From the NCBI GenBank assembly GCA_963681505.1, contig OY811985.1, forward strand, positions 62,001 to 126,000: a DNA stretch of 64,000 nt, given 5' to 3'. Shown piece after piece: positions 10,861-22,275 of this stretch. Under the pieces are notes generated by a model, which was not told the origin of the DNA, did not search any database, and worked only from the letters and a program-made list of their open reading frames with translations. How positions within the stretch are numbered: the stretch's first letter is position 1; every line of letters starts with the position of its first letter. A program made the position numbers and the translations under genes. Origin of the DNA: Eunapius fragilis. Its lineage: Eukaryota; Porifera; Demospongiae; Spongillida; Spongillidae.

Positions 10861-11605
10861 TAATATTTTTCACTGGGCCTAAGAATGGACAATGAGACAG
10901 TTAGAGTGGCAGTTGGTCTTCGCCTTGGAGTAGCTCTATGTAGCCCTCATTCTTGCCAGCATTGTGGTGCAACAGTTGACCAGTTTGGACTTCATGGTCT
11001 CAGCTGTCGGTTTAGTACTGGTCGTCATTATCGTCATGCTGCTCTAAATGAAATCATCCATCGAGCCCTGACCACCTCCCACATCCCATCCAGACTAGAA
11101 CCCACAGGCCTAGACCGCTCAGATGGGAAACGCCCTGATGGAATCACCATGGTCCCATGGAAGAACGGGAACCTTTTGGTTTGGGATGCCACCTGTTCTG
11201 ACACATATGCCCCATCTCACCTGGCACAGTCCACTTTGGCAGCAGGTGCTGTCGCTAGCCAGGCAGAGGACCTGAAAAAGATCAAATACTCATATCTGGA
11301 CGGACACCCAGGCATCTGTTTTACCCCTATTGCCTATGAAACATCAGTAGTTGGTCCTCTTTCCCAGATCTTCCTGAAGGAGCTAGGTCACAGGCTCTCA
11401 GCAACAACCGGTGACACAAAAAGTTACAGCTATCTGCTCCAGCGTCTTTCAGTGGCTGTACAAAGGGGCAATGCTGCCTCCATCCTTGGAACACTTTTTT
11501 CACCTTATACTACTGATTTTTAAGGTTATTATAATAGTGATAATAAATGTGCATTTATTACTGTTTATGTATTGTTTTTATCTACTTATTTATATAATCA
11601 TAATA
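10861..11605 (+). mobile_element. 5'-truncated non-LTR retrotransposon
   Basis: An insertion in the X1 left arm, flanked by a possible 10-bp target duplication TAATTATATA (10851-10860 and 11606-11615; low complexity). It contains only the 3' end of an ORF (10885-11523) and a short A/T-rich 3' UTR. 5' truncation and variable-length target repeats are typical of target-primed reverse transcription. A second, shorter copy of the same family lies at 23689-23907. Confidence 0.65.
10885..11523 (+). pseudogene. C-terminal zinc-knuckle and RLE-like nuclease domain of non-LTR ORF
   Basis: 212 codons, open back to a stop at 10861, so the N-terminal part (including any reverse transcriptase) is missing. 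Near residue 24 there is a CxxC...HGLSC zinc motif, followed by GRHYRHAALNEIIHRAL. Then come KRPDG (residues about 85-89) and WDATCSD (about 101-107), resembling the PD...D core of restriction-like endonucleases at the C-terminus of R2-like non-LTR elements (family knowledge; the specific clade is inference). The tail LQRLSVAVQRGNAASIL is conserved in the second copy at 23745-23906. The frame itself is intact, so the insertion is not very old, but the element is incomplete and cannot be autonomous. Confidence 0.65.
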
Positions 11606-12640
11606 TAATTATATAAATGGGACAGTTCATGCGAAAATGTCGTTTCGCATATATTTATAATAATGTTATAAAAATGCGTCTCGTTTGAATCACTATATCT
11701 TCCTAACGGTTAAGGCTATCAACTTTCTATTCTCAGCACTTCATACCACACCATTTCTCTATGGTAAAATACATTTTGGGGTCTCGCACTTGCTCCGTGC
11801 TAGTATTGCAACGCTCGATACTCCTCCGGGTTAAAACCCGCCATAACTTTCTGTATGAGTAATCAAAACGCTTCAAATTTGGTTTATAGGTAGAGAGGTC
11901 CTATACCTATCGATTTGTTCTGTTCGTTAATTTTTGTGCAATCCGTTACAGAGATACAGCCGTGCAAAGTTGTTTCAAGTTTCCCGCTCGAATCGCGCCA
12001 TTGTACCTACGCGAACCGCTTCCATTCACCGGAGTACATGAATATTCAACTACATCCTGTGGGCTGGGACATTTATAACCACCACACGTCACTGTGAGCA
12101 ATGTTTATTGCGTAATGTAGTCTGGGGACCTCAATTGCATACTGCAGAAGAAGCTTTTGAAATTTCGCTTTAAGTTTTAGACGTTGACTTGCGCGTATGA
12201 TTTCGAACGGTGCGAAGACGACAAGATACAAGATCAATCTGATGAAAAAGTTTGAGAGCGGTAGCGATCGGTGGCAGATAGCTGTGGAGCAGGCAGACGA
12301 GTAGTTGATCCCGTAGTACGTGGACAACTGTAGAGTATGGCACATAATCGTTTTGTGACGTTTTGGCAATATTTAATATTGTCAGACGCCATTAATTGAT
12401 GTGGTGTGTAAACATGTACTACACGCGTGGATTTTGTGTCAACATGTGACGTTTCACAATAGACCACATTTTTGGAATGACGCAATTAATTAACCGCCTA
12501 ACACATGAATGTCATTTATGTCCCCACTGAAACCCCTGATGGCAGATAGTTGTGAGTAACTGCATGCATGCTGTGGAGTGGACCCTACGGCAGACAGCAG
12601 TGGAATAAGCACTACAGCAGACAAAACCTAAGGTAGGCAG

Positions 12641-13065
12641 CTATATAATGGACCCTATGGCAGAAAATAGGATCGAGGGAAAACTTCATAACTAGTACTA
12701 TCAACAAGCCAGGCACATGCAACTGTGGAATCCATTCCACAGTGGAACCCAGAGTGCAGTAAACAGCTGTAGAGATGTTGGACCATAAAGTAGACGATAC
12801 AAATAAATAGGTTGTGTGGACCCTTCAACAGATATCAACACTGTACTGTGTGGAATGGACTCTACTGCAGACATGCATATTGCATTGAGTGGCATACATC
12901 GGAGTGGATCATATGGCAGGCAGACAACTGTAGAGTGGACATTATGGTAGAACCTCACAGCAGTGGTCACTGACAGCTGAGAAGCAGACAGACATGTATG
13001 TAACTTTGCAAGCAGCTGTGGAGTGGACCATGCAGCTATTCCTTCCTGTGATTGCCGTGTCAGCC
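12641..13065. other. E1 loop, degenerate CAGACA/GAGTGGACC repeats
   Basis: Loosely repeated motifs such as AGTGGACC and GGCAGACA. The stretch 12962-13095 recurs at 14562-14690, in front of the second minisatellite block. Confidence 0.5.
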
Positions 13066-13780
13066 ATGGAGTGGACCCTGTTTTGAATGGACTCCACCTT
13101 ACCCTGTGCTATTGAGTGGACTCCACCCTACCCTGTGCTACTGAGTGGAGTCCACCCTACCCTGGGCTATTGAGTGGAGTCCACCCTACCCTGTGCTATT
13201 GAGTGGAGTCCACCTTACCCTGTGCTATTGAGTGGAGTCCACCCTACCCTGTGCTATTGAGTGGAGTCCACCCTACCCTGTGCTACTGAGTGGATTCCAC
13301 CCTACCCTGTGCTATTGAGTGGAGTCCACCCTACCCTGTGCTATTGAGTTGAGTCCACCCTACCCTGTGCTATTGAGTGGACTCCACCCTACCCTGTGCT
13401 ATTGAGTGGACTCTACCCTACCCTGTGCTATTGAGTGGAGTCCACCCTACCCTGTGCTACTGAGTGGAGTCCACCCTACCCTGTGCTACTGAGTGGACTC
13501 CACCCTACCCTGTGCTATTGAGTGGACTCCACCCTACCCTGTGCTACTGAGTGGAGTCCACCCTACCCTGTGCTATTGAGTGGAGTCCACCCTACCCTGT
13601 GCTATTGAGTGGAGTCCACCCTACCCTGTGCTATTGAGTGGATGCCACCCTACCCTGTGCTACTGAGTGGAGTCCACCCTACCCTGTGCTACTGAGTGGA
13701 CTCCACCCTACCCTGTGCTACTGAGTGGACTCCACCCTAACCTGGGCTATTGAGTGGAGCCACTCTACTCTGTAGAATTA
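13066..13780. repeat. 29-bp minisatellite, block 1
   Basis: About 24 units of GAGTGGAGTCCACCCTACCC followed by TGTGCTATT, varying mainly at GTCC/CTCC and ATT/ACT. The GAGTGGAGTCCAC core is partly palindromic. It ends in a C-rich run at 13799-13823. Confidence 0.9.
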
Positions 13781-13798
13781 AGTGGACTCCTCCTAACA

Positions 13799-13823
13799 CC
13801 CCCCCCCCCCCCCCCCCCCCCCC
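13799..13823. repeat. Poly-C tract
   Basis: About 24 consecutive C, flanked by ACACC and AACCCTAACACCC. It could form a G-quadruplex on the minus strand. Confidence 0.85.
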
Positions 13824-13971
13824 AACCCTAACACCCTGGTGTCGTGAAATTGAAGACCTTGCCATCGGATGCAAACCCCACCGAGGTGAACTAGCTAAGG
13901 GCTGGAGTGGCCATAAAGGACATATAGGAGGCTTATCAGAGCCAAGTGATACCACCTGTTATTAAACGCAG

Positions 13972-14091
13972 AGGATTATCCCTGATTGGGTCTCTGAAAT
14001 TGACAGGCCATTTTCCTGTTCGGTGTGTGGCAAGAAGTACGGCACCAGTGGTGCACTCTACACTCACAACAAGAACAAGCATGGTTCATGA
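13972..14091 (+). pseudogene. Captured C2H2 zinc-finger terminal exon
   Basis: After a plausible acceptor (TTATTAAACGCAG at 13971) the frame reads RIIPDWVSEIDRPFSC, then a complete C2H2 finger: C-x2-C, 12 residues (GKKYGTSGALYT), H-x4-H, and stops at TGA 14089-14091. The spacing is canonical for DNA- or RNA-binding C2H2 fingers. The exon sits between two minisatellite blocks inside the transposon E1, with no other exons of the gene nearby, so it looks like a captured last exon rather than a working gene. The finger itself is undamaged. Confidence 0.6.
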
Positions 14092-14109
14092 CAAACGAAC
14101 CATATTGTG

Positions 14110-14555
14110 AGATGCATGCTTTTTATGTAGTTTAAGGTCACCTCTGCAGTATACATCATATGTCTGTGTTATTAAGGAGTCATCTATGTACACCTTCTGT
14201 ATGTGTTGTTAAGGGTTCACCTGTACACCATACATCTATGTTGTTAAGAGTCATCTCTGAACACCTTATATATGTGTTGTTAAGGGGTCACCTGTACAGC
14301 ATGCATCTGTGTTGTTAAGAGTCATCTATGTACACCTTATGTATGTGTTGTTAAGGGGTCACCTGTACAGCATACATCTGTGTTGTTAAGAGTCATCTAT
14401 GTACACCTTATGTATGTGTTGTTAAGGGGTCACCTGTACACAATACATCTGTGTTGTTAAGAGTCATCTCTGAACACCTTATGTATGTGTTGTTAAGGGG
14501 TCACCTGTACACTATACATCTGTGTTGTTAAGAGTCATCTATGTATGTGATGTAA
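14110..14555. repeat. 71-bp minisatellite
   Basis: Five to six units of about 71 bp, each made of two halves built on TGTTGTTAAGRGTCATCT and GTTAAGGGGTCACCTGTACA. It runs directly into the second copy of the block that precedes the 29-bp arrays. Confidence 0.8.
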
Positions 14556-14689
14556 AAGGGGTCACTGACAGCTGAGAAGCAGACAGACATGTATGTAACT
14601 TTGCAAGCAGCTGTGGAGTGGACCATGCAGCTATTCCTTCCTGTGATTGCCGTGTCAGCCATGTAGTGGACCCTGTTTTGAATGGATTC

Positions 14690-15370
14690 CACCTTACCCT
14701 GTGCTATTGAGTGGACTCCACCCTACCCTGTGCTATTGAGTGGAGTCCACCCTACCCTGTGCTATTGAGTGGAGTCCACCCTACCCTGTGCTATTGAGTG
14801 GAGTCCACCCTACCCTGTGCTATTGAGTGGAGTCCACCCTACCCTGTGCTATTGAGTGGAGTCCACCCTACCCTGTGCTATTGAGTGGACTCCACCCTAC
14901 CCTGTGCTATTGAGTGGACTCCACCCTACTCTGTGCTATTGAGTGGACTCCATCCTACCCTGTGCTACTGAGTGGAGTCCATCCTACCCTGTGCTATTGA
15001 GTGGACTCCACCCTACCCTGTGCTATTGAGTGGACTCCACCCTACCCTGTGCTATTGAGTGGACTCCACCCTACCCTGTGCTATTGAGTGGAGTCCACCC
15101 TACCCTGTGCTACTGAGTGGACTCCACCCTACCCTGTGCTACTGAGTGGACTCCACCCTACCCTGTGCTATTGAGTGGACTCCACCCTACCCTGTGCTAT
15201 TGAGTGGAGTCCACCCTACCCTGTGCTACTGAGTGGAGTCCACCCTACCCTGTGCTATTGAGTGGAGTCCACCCTACCCTGTGCTACTGAGTGGAGTCCA
15301 CCCTACCCTGTGCTATTGAGTGGAGTCCACCCTACCCTGTGCTATTGAGTGGACTCCACCCTACCCTGTG
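14690..15370. repeat. 29-bp minisatellite, block 2
   Basis: About 23 units of the same repeat as 13066-13780, in the same orientation. The duplicated flank at 14562-14690 shows that the block was copied together with its left neighbour. Confidence 0.9.
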
Positions 15371-16456
15371 CTGCCTACCTTAGGTTTTGTCTGCTGTAGT
15401 GCTTATTCCACTGCTGTCTGCCGTAGGGTCCACTCCACAGCATGCATGCAGTTACTCACAACTATCTGCCATCAGGGGTTTCAGTGGGGACATAAATGAC
15501 TTCATGTGTTAGGCGGTTAATTAATTGCGTCATTCCAAAAATGTGGTCTATTGTGAAACGTCACATGTTGACACAAAATCCACGCGTGTAGTACATGTTT
15601 ACACACCACATCAATTAATGGCGTCTGACAATATTAAATATTGCCAAAACGTCACAAAACGATTATGTGCCATACTCTACAGTTGTCCACGTACTACGGG
15701 ATCAACTACTCGTCTGCCTGCTCCACAGCTATCTGCCACCGATCGCTACCGCTCTCAAACTTTTTCATCAGATTGATCTTGTATCTTGTCGTCTTCGCAC
15801 CGTTCGAAATCATACGCGCAAGTCAACGTCTAAAACTTAAAGCAAAATTTCAAAAGCTTCTTCTGCAGTATGCAATTGAGGTCCCCAGACTACATTACGC
15901 AATAAACATTGCTCACAGTGACGTGTGGTGGTTATAAATGTCCCAGCCCACAGGATGTAGTTAAATATTCATGTACTCCGGTGAATGGAAGCGGTTCGCG
16001 TAGGTACAATGGCGCGATTCGAGCGGGAAACTTGAAACAACTTTGCACGGCTGTATCTCTGTAACGGATTGCACAAAAATTAACGAACAGAACAAATCGA
16101 TAGGTATAGGACCTCTTTACCTATAAACCGAATTTGAAGCGTTTTGATTACTCATACAGAAAGTTATGGCGGGTTTTAACCCGGAGGGGTATCGAGCGTT
16201 GCAATACTAGCACGGAGCAAGTGCGAGACCCCAAAATGTATTTTACCATAGAGAAATGGTGTGGTATGAAGTGCTGAGAATAGAAAGTTGATAGCCTTAA
16301 CCGTTAGGAAGATATAGTGATTCAAACGAGACGCATTTTTATAACATTATTATAAATATATGCGAAACGACATTTTCGCATGAACTGTCCCAAATATTAT
16401 TATATATAATATTATATACTTGCATATATATTATATATGCAAGTATGTATGTAGGT

Positions 16457-16758
16457 CATGGGCGTCCCCAGCTTTTCTGGAAGGGGGGTGGGGGGCCAGG
16501 ATAGGGCAAGGGGGCGCCATTTAACAGCCGCGTATACGTTGTCCGCTTTTGGCCGATTCAACCAGTGGGGGGGGGGGGGGGGGCTGTCCGCTTTCGGCCG
16601 ATTCAACCAATGGGGGGAGGGTTGCTGTCCACTTTTGGCCGATTCAACCAGTTGGGGGGATGTAAACAAGTGGGGGTGGGGGGGGAGGCGCCATTCAGTC
16701 CCGAAGGGGGGGGGGCCATGGCCCCCCCTGCCCCCCCCCCCCCCCGGGGACACCCATG
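16457..16758. mobile_element. G-rich MITE with CATGGGCGTCCCC ends
   Basis: Termini CATGGGCGTCCCCAG and the near-complement CCGGGGACACCCATG, with a 5-bp direct repeat TAGGT (16452-16456, 16759-16763). Inside are three copies of a GCTGTCCGCTTTYGGCCGAT unit separated by G runs. A truncated copy at the same position of X2 (47778-47985) shows it was already present in the ancestor of both X copies. Confidence 0.65.
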
Positions 16759-16844
16759 TAGGTGGGTGGATGAATGTGGATTAATGGATGGACAGATGCA
16801 TGGACACATTCTGTATTCGTACATGTATATGCATACAAATACTC

Positions 16845-17035
16845 CCCTTTGGTTAACATTCAGTTCTTGGTTCTACTTCCTATTGCAGTGTTAATTGATA
16901 TACACTAGTACTGGCCTGCTCTTCTTGTATTTGTAAGTAGACCATCAAGGATGTGCCTAAGAAGGGGGCACAACAACCGTGGGGCCCTCTACTTCAGGTC
17001 ACACAAGCTGGCTTCATTTGTCATAACCCAAGTTA
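16845..17035 (-). repeat. Inverted fragment of the X arm
   Basis: Reverse complement of 10555-10735, including the acceptor of the conserved exon and its first codons (TKLASFV). Similarity stops at about 17030. Confidence 0.75.
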
Positions 17036-17131
17036 TGTATGTACTGACACTGGTTCAGTCAACACAGCCCCTACATACATCTAATGCTATAATTTCCAAC
17101 GTACGTACGTACGTCCGCGTAACTCATTTAT

Positions 17132-17435
17132 ACAAGATATAAAAATTTAATTAAAATAAAATTGGTGATGTAGGATTTGTAGACAGCAATTGAGTAAAAA
17201 GTAAGGAAACAAGGAATTACGGATTTTAGGCATTCATTTAATTATAAATATTACATACCTACATTTAGCACAGAATTTTCAAGGAGGTAGATTTGCTAAA
17301 TAATGTAGGTCTGTAATATTTATAATTAAATGAATGCCTAAAATCCGTAATTCCTTGTTTCCTTACTTTTTACTCAATTGCTGTTAACAAATCCTACATC
17401 ACCAATTTTATTTTAATTAAATTTTTATATCTTGT
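17132..17435. mobile_element. Hairpin MITE (ACAAG...CTTGT), related subfamily
   Basis: A 304-bp palindrome with arms of about 140 bp, ends ACAAGATATAAAAATTTAA and complement. It shares GGAAACAAGG and TTAGCACA-type motifs with 4227-4520. No target duplication is obvious. Confidence 0.8.
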
Positions 17436-17614
17436 TTCACACATTTTTATGCCAGAGATACATGTATTGAATAATCGTGCCGTGTAATGCAAGATTACTT
17501 CGCATGGCGAGGAAGTATTCATCCCGGCGCAATCACATGCATGCTCTTAACTAAACTGTCTTAACTTGGTCGGAAGATCGATACGGCGCAAACGGTAGCC
17601 CTGCTATATAGCAT
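17436..17614. other. Short unassigned gap
   Basis: No exon or repeat recognised between the MITE and the 3' end of the Pro-rich gene. It may include its 3' UTR. Confidence 0.3.
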
Positions 17615-18293
17615 TCAAAAAACATTAGTGTAATTATAATAAATATACGAATTTTTCGACACAAGGTGAAGTCCACCCCTCCCCCTTCCTAGCCGCCTTC
17701 TATACGGCCGAGCTCTGGGAGGCCCCCAGTACGGATGGGGCCATATTCCCCATGGGGCAGGGGCCAGCAGTGGTGCAGGTGGAGCTGAGAGCAGTGGCGG
17801 AGCTGGGGCCAGCGGAGCAGGGGTCAGTGGCGGAGCTGGGGCAAGCAGAGCGTGGGCCAGCGGAGCAGGGGCCAGCAGTGGCGCAGGTGGGAGCAGCGGA
17901 GCTGGGGGCAGTGGCTGAGCAGGGGCCAGCGGCGGAGCTGGGGGCAGTGGCAGAGCAGGGGCCAGCGGCGGAGCTGGGGCAAACAGAGCGTGGGCCAGCA
18001 GTGGCGCAGGTGGGAGCAGCGGATCTGGGGCAAGCAGAGCAGGGGCCAGCAGTGGCACAGGTGGGAGCAGCGAAGCTGGGGGCAGTGGTGGAGCTGGGGC
18101 CAGAGCTGGGGCCAGAAGGACCGGAGCAGGGACCAGGACTGGTATCGGAGAGTAGGGAGGGCCCTCCTCACCCGAGTCAACAGCAAACAGATTCTCAGCT
18201 TCTTCTGCCGTGACCTACAAGGGTAATAATATATATTATATAGATAGAATGCCATGCATGCAAATCCTATGTACACATGCATACCTCTTCCAT
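17615..18293 (-). CDS. Two-exon Pro/Ala/Leu-rich repeat protein
   Basis: Exon 1 (18293-18285) encodes only Met-Glu-Glu, with a TAA two codons upstream. A 70-nt intron follows (GTATGC...TTGTAG, 18284-18215). Exon 2 runs 18214 to 17615 in the same frame, giving about 202 aa. Residues 4-30 are acidic (VTAEEAENLFAVDSGEEG). Residues about 35-160 are a repeat array of (L/P)APAP(P)L-type units. The tail contains WPHPYWGPP and a basic RPYRRRLGRGRGG. The opposite strand is also open because of the GC-rich repeat, but only the minus strand has a start, splice sites and a unique N-terminus. No signal peptide is seen and no family is recognised. The base composition is far more GC-rich than the surroundings. 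It could be a host gene, a captured gene, or a minisatellite that happens to be open. Confidence 0.45.
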
Positions 18294-18299
18294 ATCTTA

Positions 18300-18590
18300 A
18301 AGTAAAGAGTGAGTGAGAAAAGTTGCTTTATATAAACCAAAACTGATCTAATACGAGGGAAGGATTAAATTATTGGAACGGCCTTCCATAATAAATGTGT
18401 TGAACAAACCAACTATATATGCGGTGGTGGGGGGTGGGGCTGAATTAAGATGGCCTGCTTTTCAAATGGCTTGTATTTGCTGATATATGTAAATCACATG
18501 AAGAGAGAGGCCTAGGGTTGCTGCCACTTTAACTTATGCATGGGTAAAAATATTTTTTAAAAATATATAAATTACAATGATGTACTTGAG
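18300..18590. other. No recognisable feature
   Basis: A/T-rich sequence upstream of the Pro-rich gene. It may hold its promoter, but no motif can be defended. Confidence 0.3.
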
Positions 18591-19680
18591 AACACAGGAA
18601 TGTTCAGGTTTGCTGCCATAGAGATTTTAAGTCCACACGCTGGGACACCATACATGGAATCATGCAGGAAGTTAGTTAGTCCTGCAAAGCATAAATCGCT
18701 TATCCAAATTGAAAAGAGCTGCATGTAATTATATAATAGGTAACTGGTTCCAGCTGAAAACAGGAGAACATCATGGAGGATGATTGGTGGTCCATGTGCA
18801 TGTTTTAGCAGCCATAGAAGCTAGGTTTTAGACCACACACTGTGCCACCATATATGGAGGAAGGGGCAGGCTTGTGGTTTTATGAATGCAAAGTTGCAAG
18901 ATAAATGTTGACACAGAGAAACATGTTAGACTCCTTGACATATGAACAGATACATGGGAGGGAGGCAAGCCTATTTTTAAGAGCAGTTTTGTATAGAGAA
19001 CGTACAGCAACTGATATAAGGATTGGATTGTGAGTTAAGTACAACATATAATTGTGTGAACTCATATTCCGGGGTTAGGGCTTATAGAGACAGATCCATT
19101 AATTTACATGCAGTCAAGGTCACAGCTGCAACCCCATTTGCCATTTGATAAACCTGCAAACCATAATCTCTTAGTCAGAGTGACAGCTCTTAAAAGAGCT
19201 GTAATTGGTTCCAGATGATGTACTGCAGAACCCAGGGAAGGATTGCTCCATGTTCAGGTTTGCAGCCACAGTATATGTGTCAAAGTTTAAGACCACATGC
19301 TGGGACACCACACATGGAATCATGCAGGAAGTTAGTTAGTCCTGCAAAGCGAGGCAGATAGATAGCTCTTAAGAGAGGTGCATGTAATAGGTTCCAGCTG
19401 AAAATTAGAGATCATCATGGTCCTGCATGTTTTAGAAGCCATAGAAGCTATGACACATACTGGGCCACCAAATATGGTATCCATACAGGAAGGAGGCAGG
19501 CATGTGGTTTTATAGACTGTACAGCTGTAAGATAAAATATTGTTTACACAGAGAACCTAGGGATTAGCAGCCATAGATGCTACATCCTGTATGGCAAGGT
19601 TTAAAAGACACATGCTGGGCCACCATACTGTATATATGGTATCCATTGACAGGCATGTGGTTTTATCCTTGCAAAAATAT
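18590..19680. repeat. Degenerate tandem repeats of about 150-200 bp, in larger duplications
   Basis: Blocks with TTCAGGTTTGC(T/A)GCCA, GACCACA(T/C)(G/A)CTG, GGACACCA, CATGTGGTTTTAT and GTTCCAGCTGAAAA recur. The unit at 18600-18930 is repeated at 19250-19560, with partial copies to 19680. No coding signal. Confidence 0.65.
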
Positions 19681-19886
19681 AATAGTCAACATTCACAGAC
19701 ATGTAGTGTGAATGTGGTATAAAAATCCCCTCAGAGAGTATCAAAGCTGGCAAGCATATACTCCAATGCAATTTGATCTGGCGTTATTCGTTTTCCTATC
19801 TCGCAGACGAACACACGCACACGATACAATACATCGGTCCCATGCGTGTAGGACATATTGCATCCAAACATTGCAAACACTCCTAC

Positions 19887-20199
19887 CTCATAGTATTTCT
19901 TTTCCTGCAGTATTGGGCCTTAGCGGTCTCCTTCTTACTTTCCGGATCAAGGCAGTATTGGGCCTTCGCGCTATCCTTCTTACTTTCCGGATCAAGCCAG
20001 TATTGGGCCTTCATGCTATCCTTCTTACTCTCAGGATCGGCTTTGTAGCGCTTCCTGTCGCAAGTCTTCTTTTTTTCATGCGCTTCTTGAAAACTGTCAC
20101 GCTCCTCATATCTTGCGAGTCGCCAACACAACAGTCATCATTTAACTTTGCGATCTTCTTTGCACGATTCTTTTCTCTTCGCGATCGACGTGACGGCAT
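19887..20199 (-). pseudogene. DPE-repeat basic protein exon, frameshifted
   Basis: It starts MPSRRSRREKNRAKKIAKLND at 20199, closely like the copy at 3647. After about 25 codons the reading must change frame to continue as RLARYEERDSFQEAHEKKK followed by three repeats with YKADPESKKDS, YWLDPESKKDS and YCLDPESKKET. The exon ends ATGAG before a GTAGGAG donor at 19887. The frame change implies one indel or an unrecognised splice. The protein is strongly basic. The segment RLARYEERDSF has counterparts in both E4 copies, so it is a real conserved part. Non-functional as it stands. Confidence 0.6.
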
Positions 20200-20986
20200 T
20201 TTGAAGAAAACAAACCAGACACGTCAAGCTTTTGGTACAACCGTGACAACAATTGAATAGTAACTGTAGCGCATGCACTATATGAAATATAGAACGTGTT
20301 CAACCACACGTTCCCGCCCACTTTTACGTCTTCCAAAGGCTGATAAAATCTGTTGTGGGCTATACTAACAAAACTAAGTTTGCTAGAGATTGAAATTTGT
20401 GTCAAGCATAACTCTCGTTTCTAACATAATAAAACAAATCCAACTCGACAATAAGTTTCTAACTTGTTGATTCTAGTGCTTCCGCATAACGGCTAACATT
20501 ATACTTCAATCGTGACAAAGATGCAATGCAATAAACCTCTTATCCGAGCAAATCTTATCTTATCAGATCCGGAAGAAGAAGAAGAAGAAGAAGAAGGAGA
20601 AACTTTTTTTTAGGTTCGAGTGTGGGAACGAGAGAGCGTTATCTCTGTTGTCTGAGGTTTCTAAGCGTCGGCAGTTTTATTACATTGTAGGTAATTGTTG
20701 GCTGTATCCAAATACGCTCGCTAAAGTCCAACTGATTCTACGGTGCAGCGGCAATAGTGGAATCTGGTGTTTTGCTAATCGTATTCATCACACTTCAAAT
20801 CCTACATAGGACCTACTAACGTAGGTCCTGATACTCGGCCTAGCGCCTATTGGTTGCTAGGTATGTACGCGTACCTAGCTACCAATAGGAGCAACCACCT
20901 CCCACACAAAAGGTGGTCGCAATGACAGCTGGTTTCCACTTCACATTTAATATCTAAATTTTTTTCAATATTTCTTGAATTTAAAG
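20200..20986. other. Upstream region of DPE copy; GAA run and hairpin
   Basis: Contains (GAA)n at 20574-20597 and an imperfect hairpin at 20840-20895 (CCTATTGGTTGCTAGGTA...TACCTAGCTACCAATAGG). No exon recognised. Confidence 0.45.
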
Positions 20987-21011
20987 TGGGGGGGGGGGGG
21001 GGGGGGGGGGG
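20987..21011. repeat. Poly-G tract
   Basis: About 24 consecutive G. Potential G-quadruplex on the plus strand. Confidence 0.85.
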
Positions 21012-21387
21012 AAACTGCATAAGTGCCGAAAGAATAAATGCAACGCTATTGTGGTTCACTCTCAAGTCTCATCGTACAGGCCGAGAACATGTAGTTACTA
21101 TCTGAAATTGCGCGGGCATGTTATAGAGGTTGCGTAGTAACCGTACGTTAGAACTTATAAAACAGCCGGTAGAAAAAAAAACAGAGGAGCTAGGAGGTAG
21201 ACCAACTGTTCATCTGGCAAATGAATAGCAAGACGAATAACAGCGAGACGAATAATCAGCCCGTGATTTTTCACGGGGACATGCTAGTTTAATAGTATTG
21301 TACAGAAGCATAATACATATAGTGTATCTGTATCTGTATGTATGTATGCATATATGTATGTGTATATAGGTATTTATGTGTACGTAT

Positions 21388-21468
21388 GTGTATATTTATG
21401 TGTGGATCTAATCAAGATCCACAGTAACTTTAATTGTAACATATACAAAAATCAACTGCAAGATATAA
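21388..21468. repeat. X-internal block shared with X2
   Basis: Almost identical to 47987-48062, including GTGGATCTAATCAAGATCCAC (a hairpin). It links the interiors of X1 and X2. Confidence 0.7.
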
Positions 21469-21480
21469 ACTGGACAAATC

Positions 21481-22042
21481 ATACATACATGCATACATAC
21501 ATACATACATAAATACATATACATACATACATGCATGCATGCATGCATGCATACATACATACATACATACATACATACATACATACATACATACATACAT
21601 ACATACATACATACATACATACATACATACATACATACATACATACATACATACATACATACATACATACATACATACATACATACATACATACATACAT
21701 ACATACATACATACATACATACATACATACATACATACATACATACATACATACATACATACATACATACATACATACATACATACATACATACATACAT
21801 ACACATACATACATAAATACATACATATACATACACCTACATAAACACATACATACATACATACATACATACATACATACATACATACATACATACATAC
21901 ATACATACATACATACATACATACATACATACATACATACATACATACATACATACATACATACATACACACACATACATGCATATACACACACATACAT
22001 ACACATACACACATACACACATATACACACATACATAGATAC

Positions 22043-22073
<31 letters not shown>

Positions 22074-22275
22074 CATACATACATACATACATACATACAT
22101 ACATACATACATACATACATACATACATACATACATACATACATACATACATACATACATACATACATACATACATACATACATACATACATACATACAT
22201 ACATGCATACATACATACATACATACATACATACATACATACATACATACATACATACATACATACATACATACA
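21481..22275. repeat. (CATA)n tetranucleotide microsatellite
   Basis: About 800 bp of near-pure CATA/TACA repeat with short interruptions at 21800-21845 and 21965-22045. Because three tetramers make 12 nt, every frame can be open; the Tyr-Met-Cys-Val and Ile-His-Thr-Tyr frames are artefacts. Confidence 0.95.

Larger units (their letters stand above)
11619..16391. mobile_element. E1: 4.8-kb long-inverted-repeat element (GGGACAGT ends)
   Basis: Arms 11619-12640 and 15371-16391 are near-perfect reverse complements (about 1.02 kb). The ends are GGGACAGTTCATGCG and its complement, with the 4-bp direct repeat AAAT on both sides (11615-11618, 16392-16395). The loop carries two blocks of a 29-bp minisatellite, a 71-bp minisatellite and a zinc-finger exon. 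No transposase. The termini and subterminal sequence are related to E2 and to the inner element of E3, so these are one family. Frames inside the arms (for example 12073-12369 minus and its mirror 15641-15937 plus) show no known motif. Confidence 0.85.

Noticed and set aside
12073-12485. Coding genes in the E1 arms (also mirrored at 15525-15937)
   Set aside because: Identical frames appear twice only because the arms are copies; no domain, no splice signals, overlapping frames.
17752-18213. Plus-strand 153-codon Gly/Ala/Gln-rich frame
   Set aside because: It overlaps the minus-strand gene model, lacks splice signals or a unique end, and follows from the GC-rich repeat.
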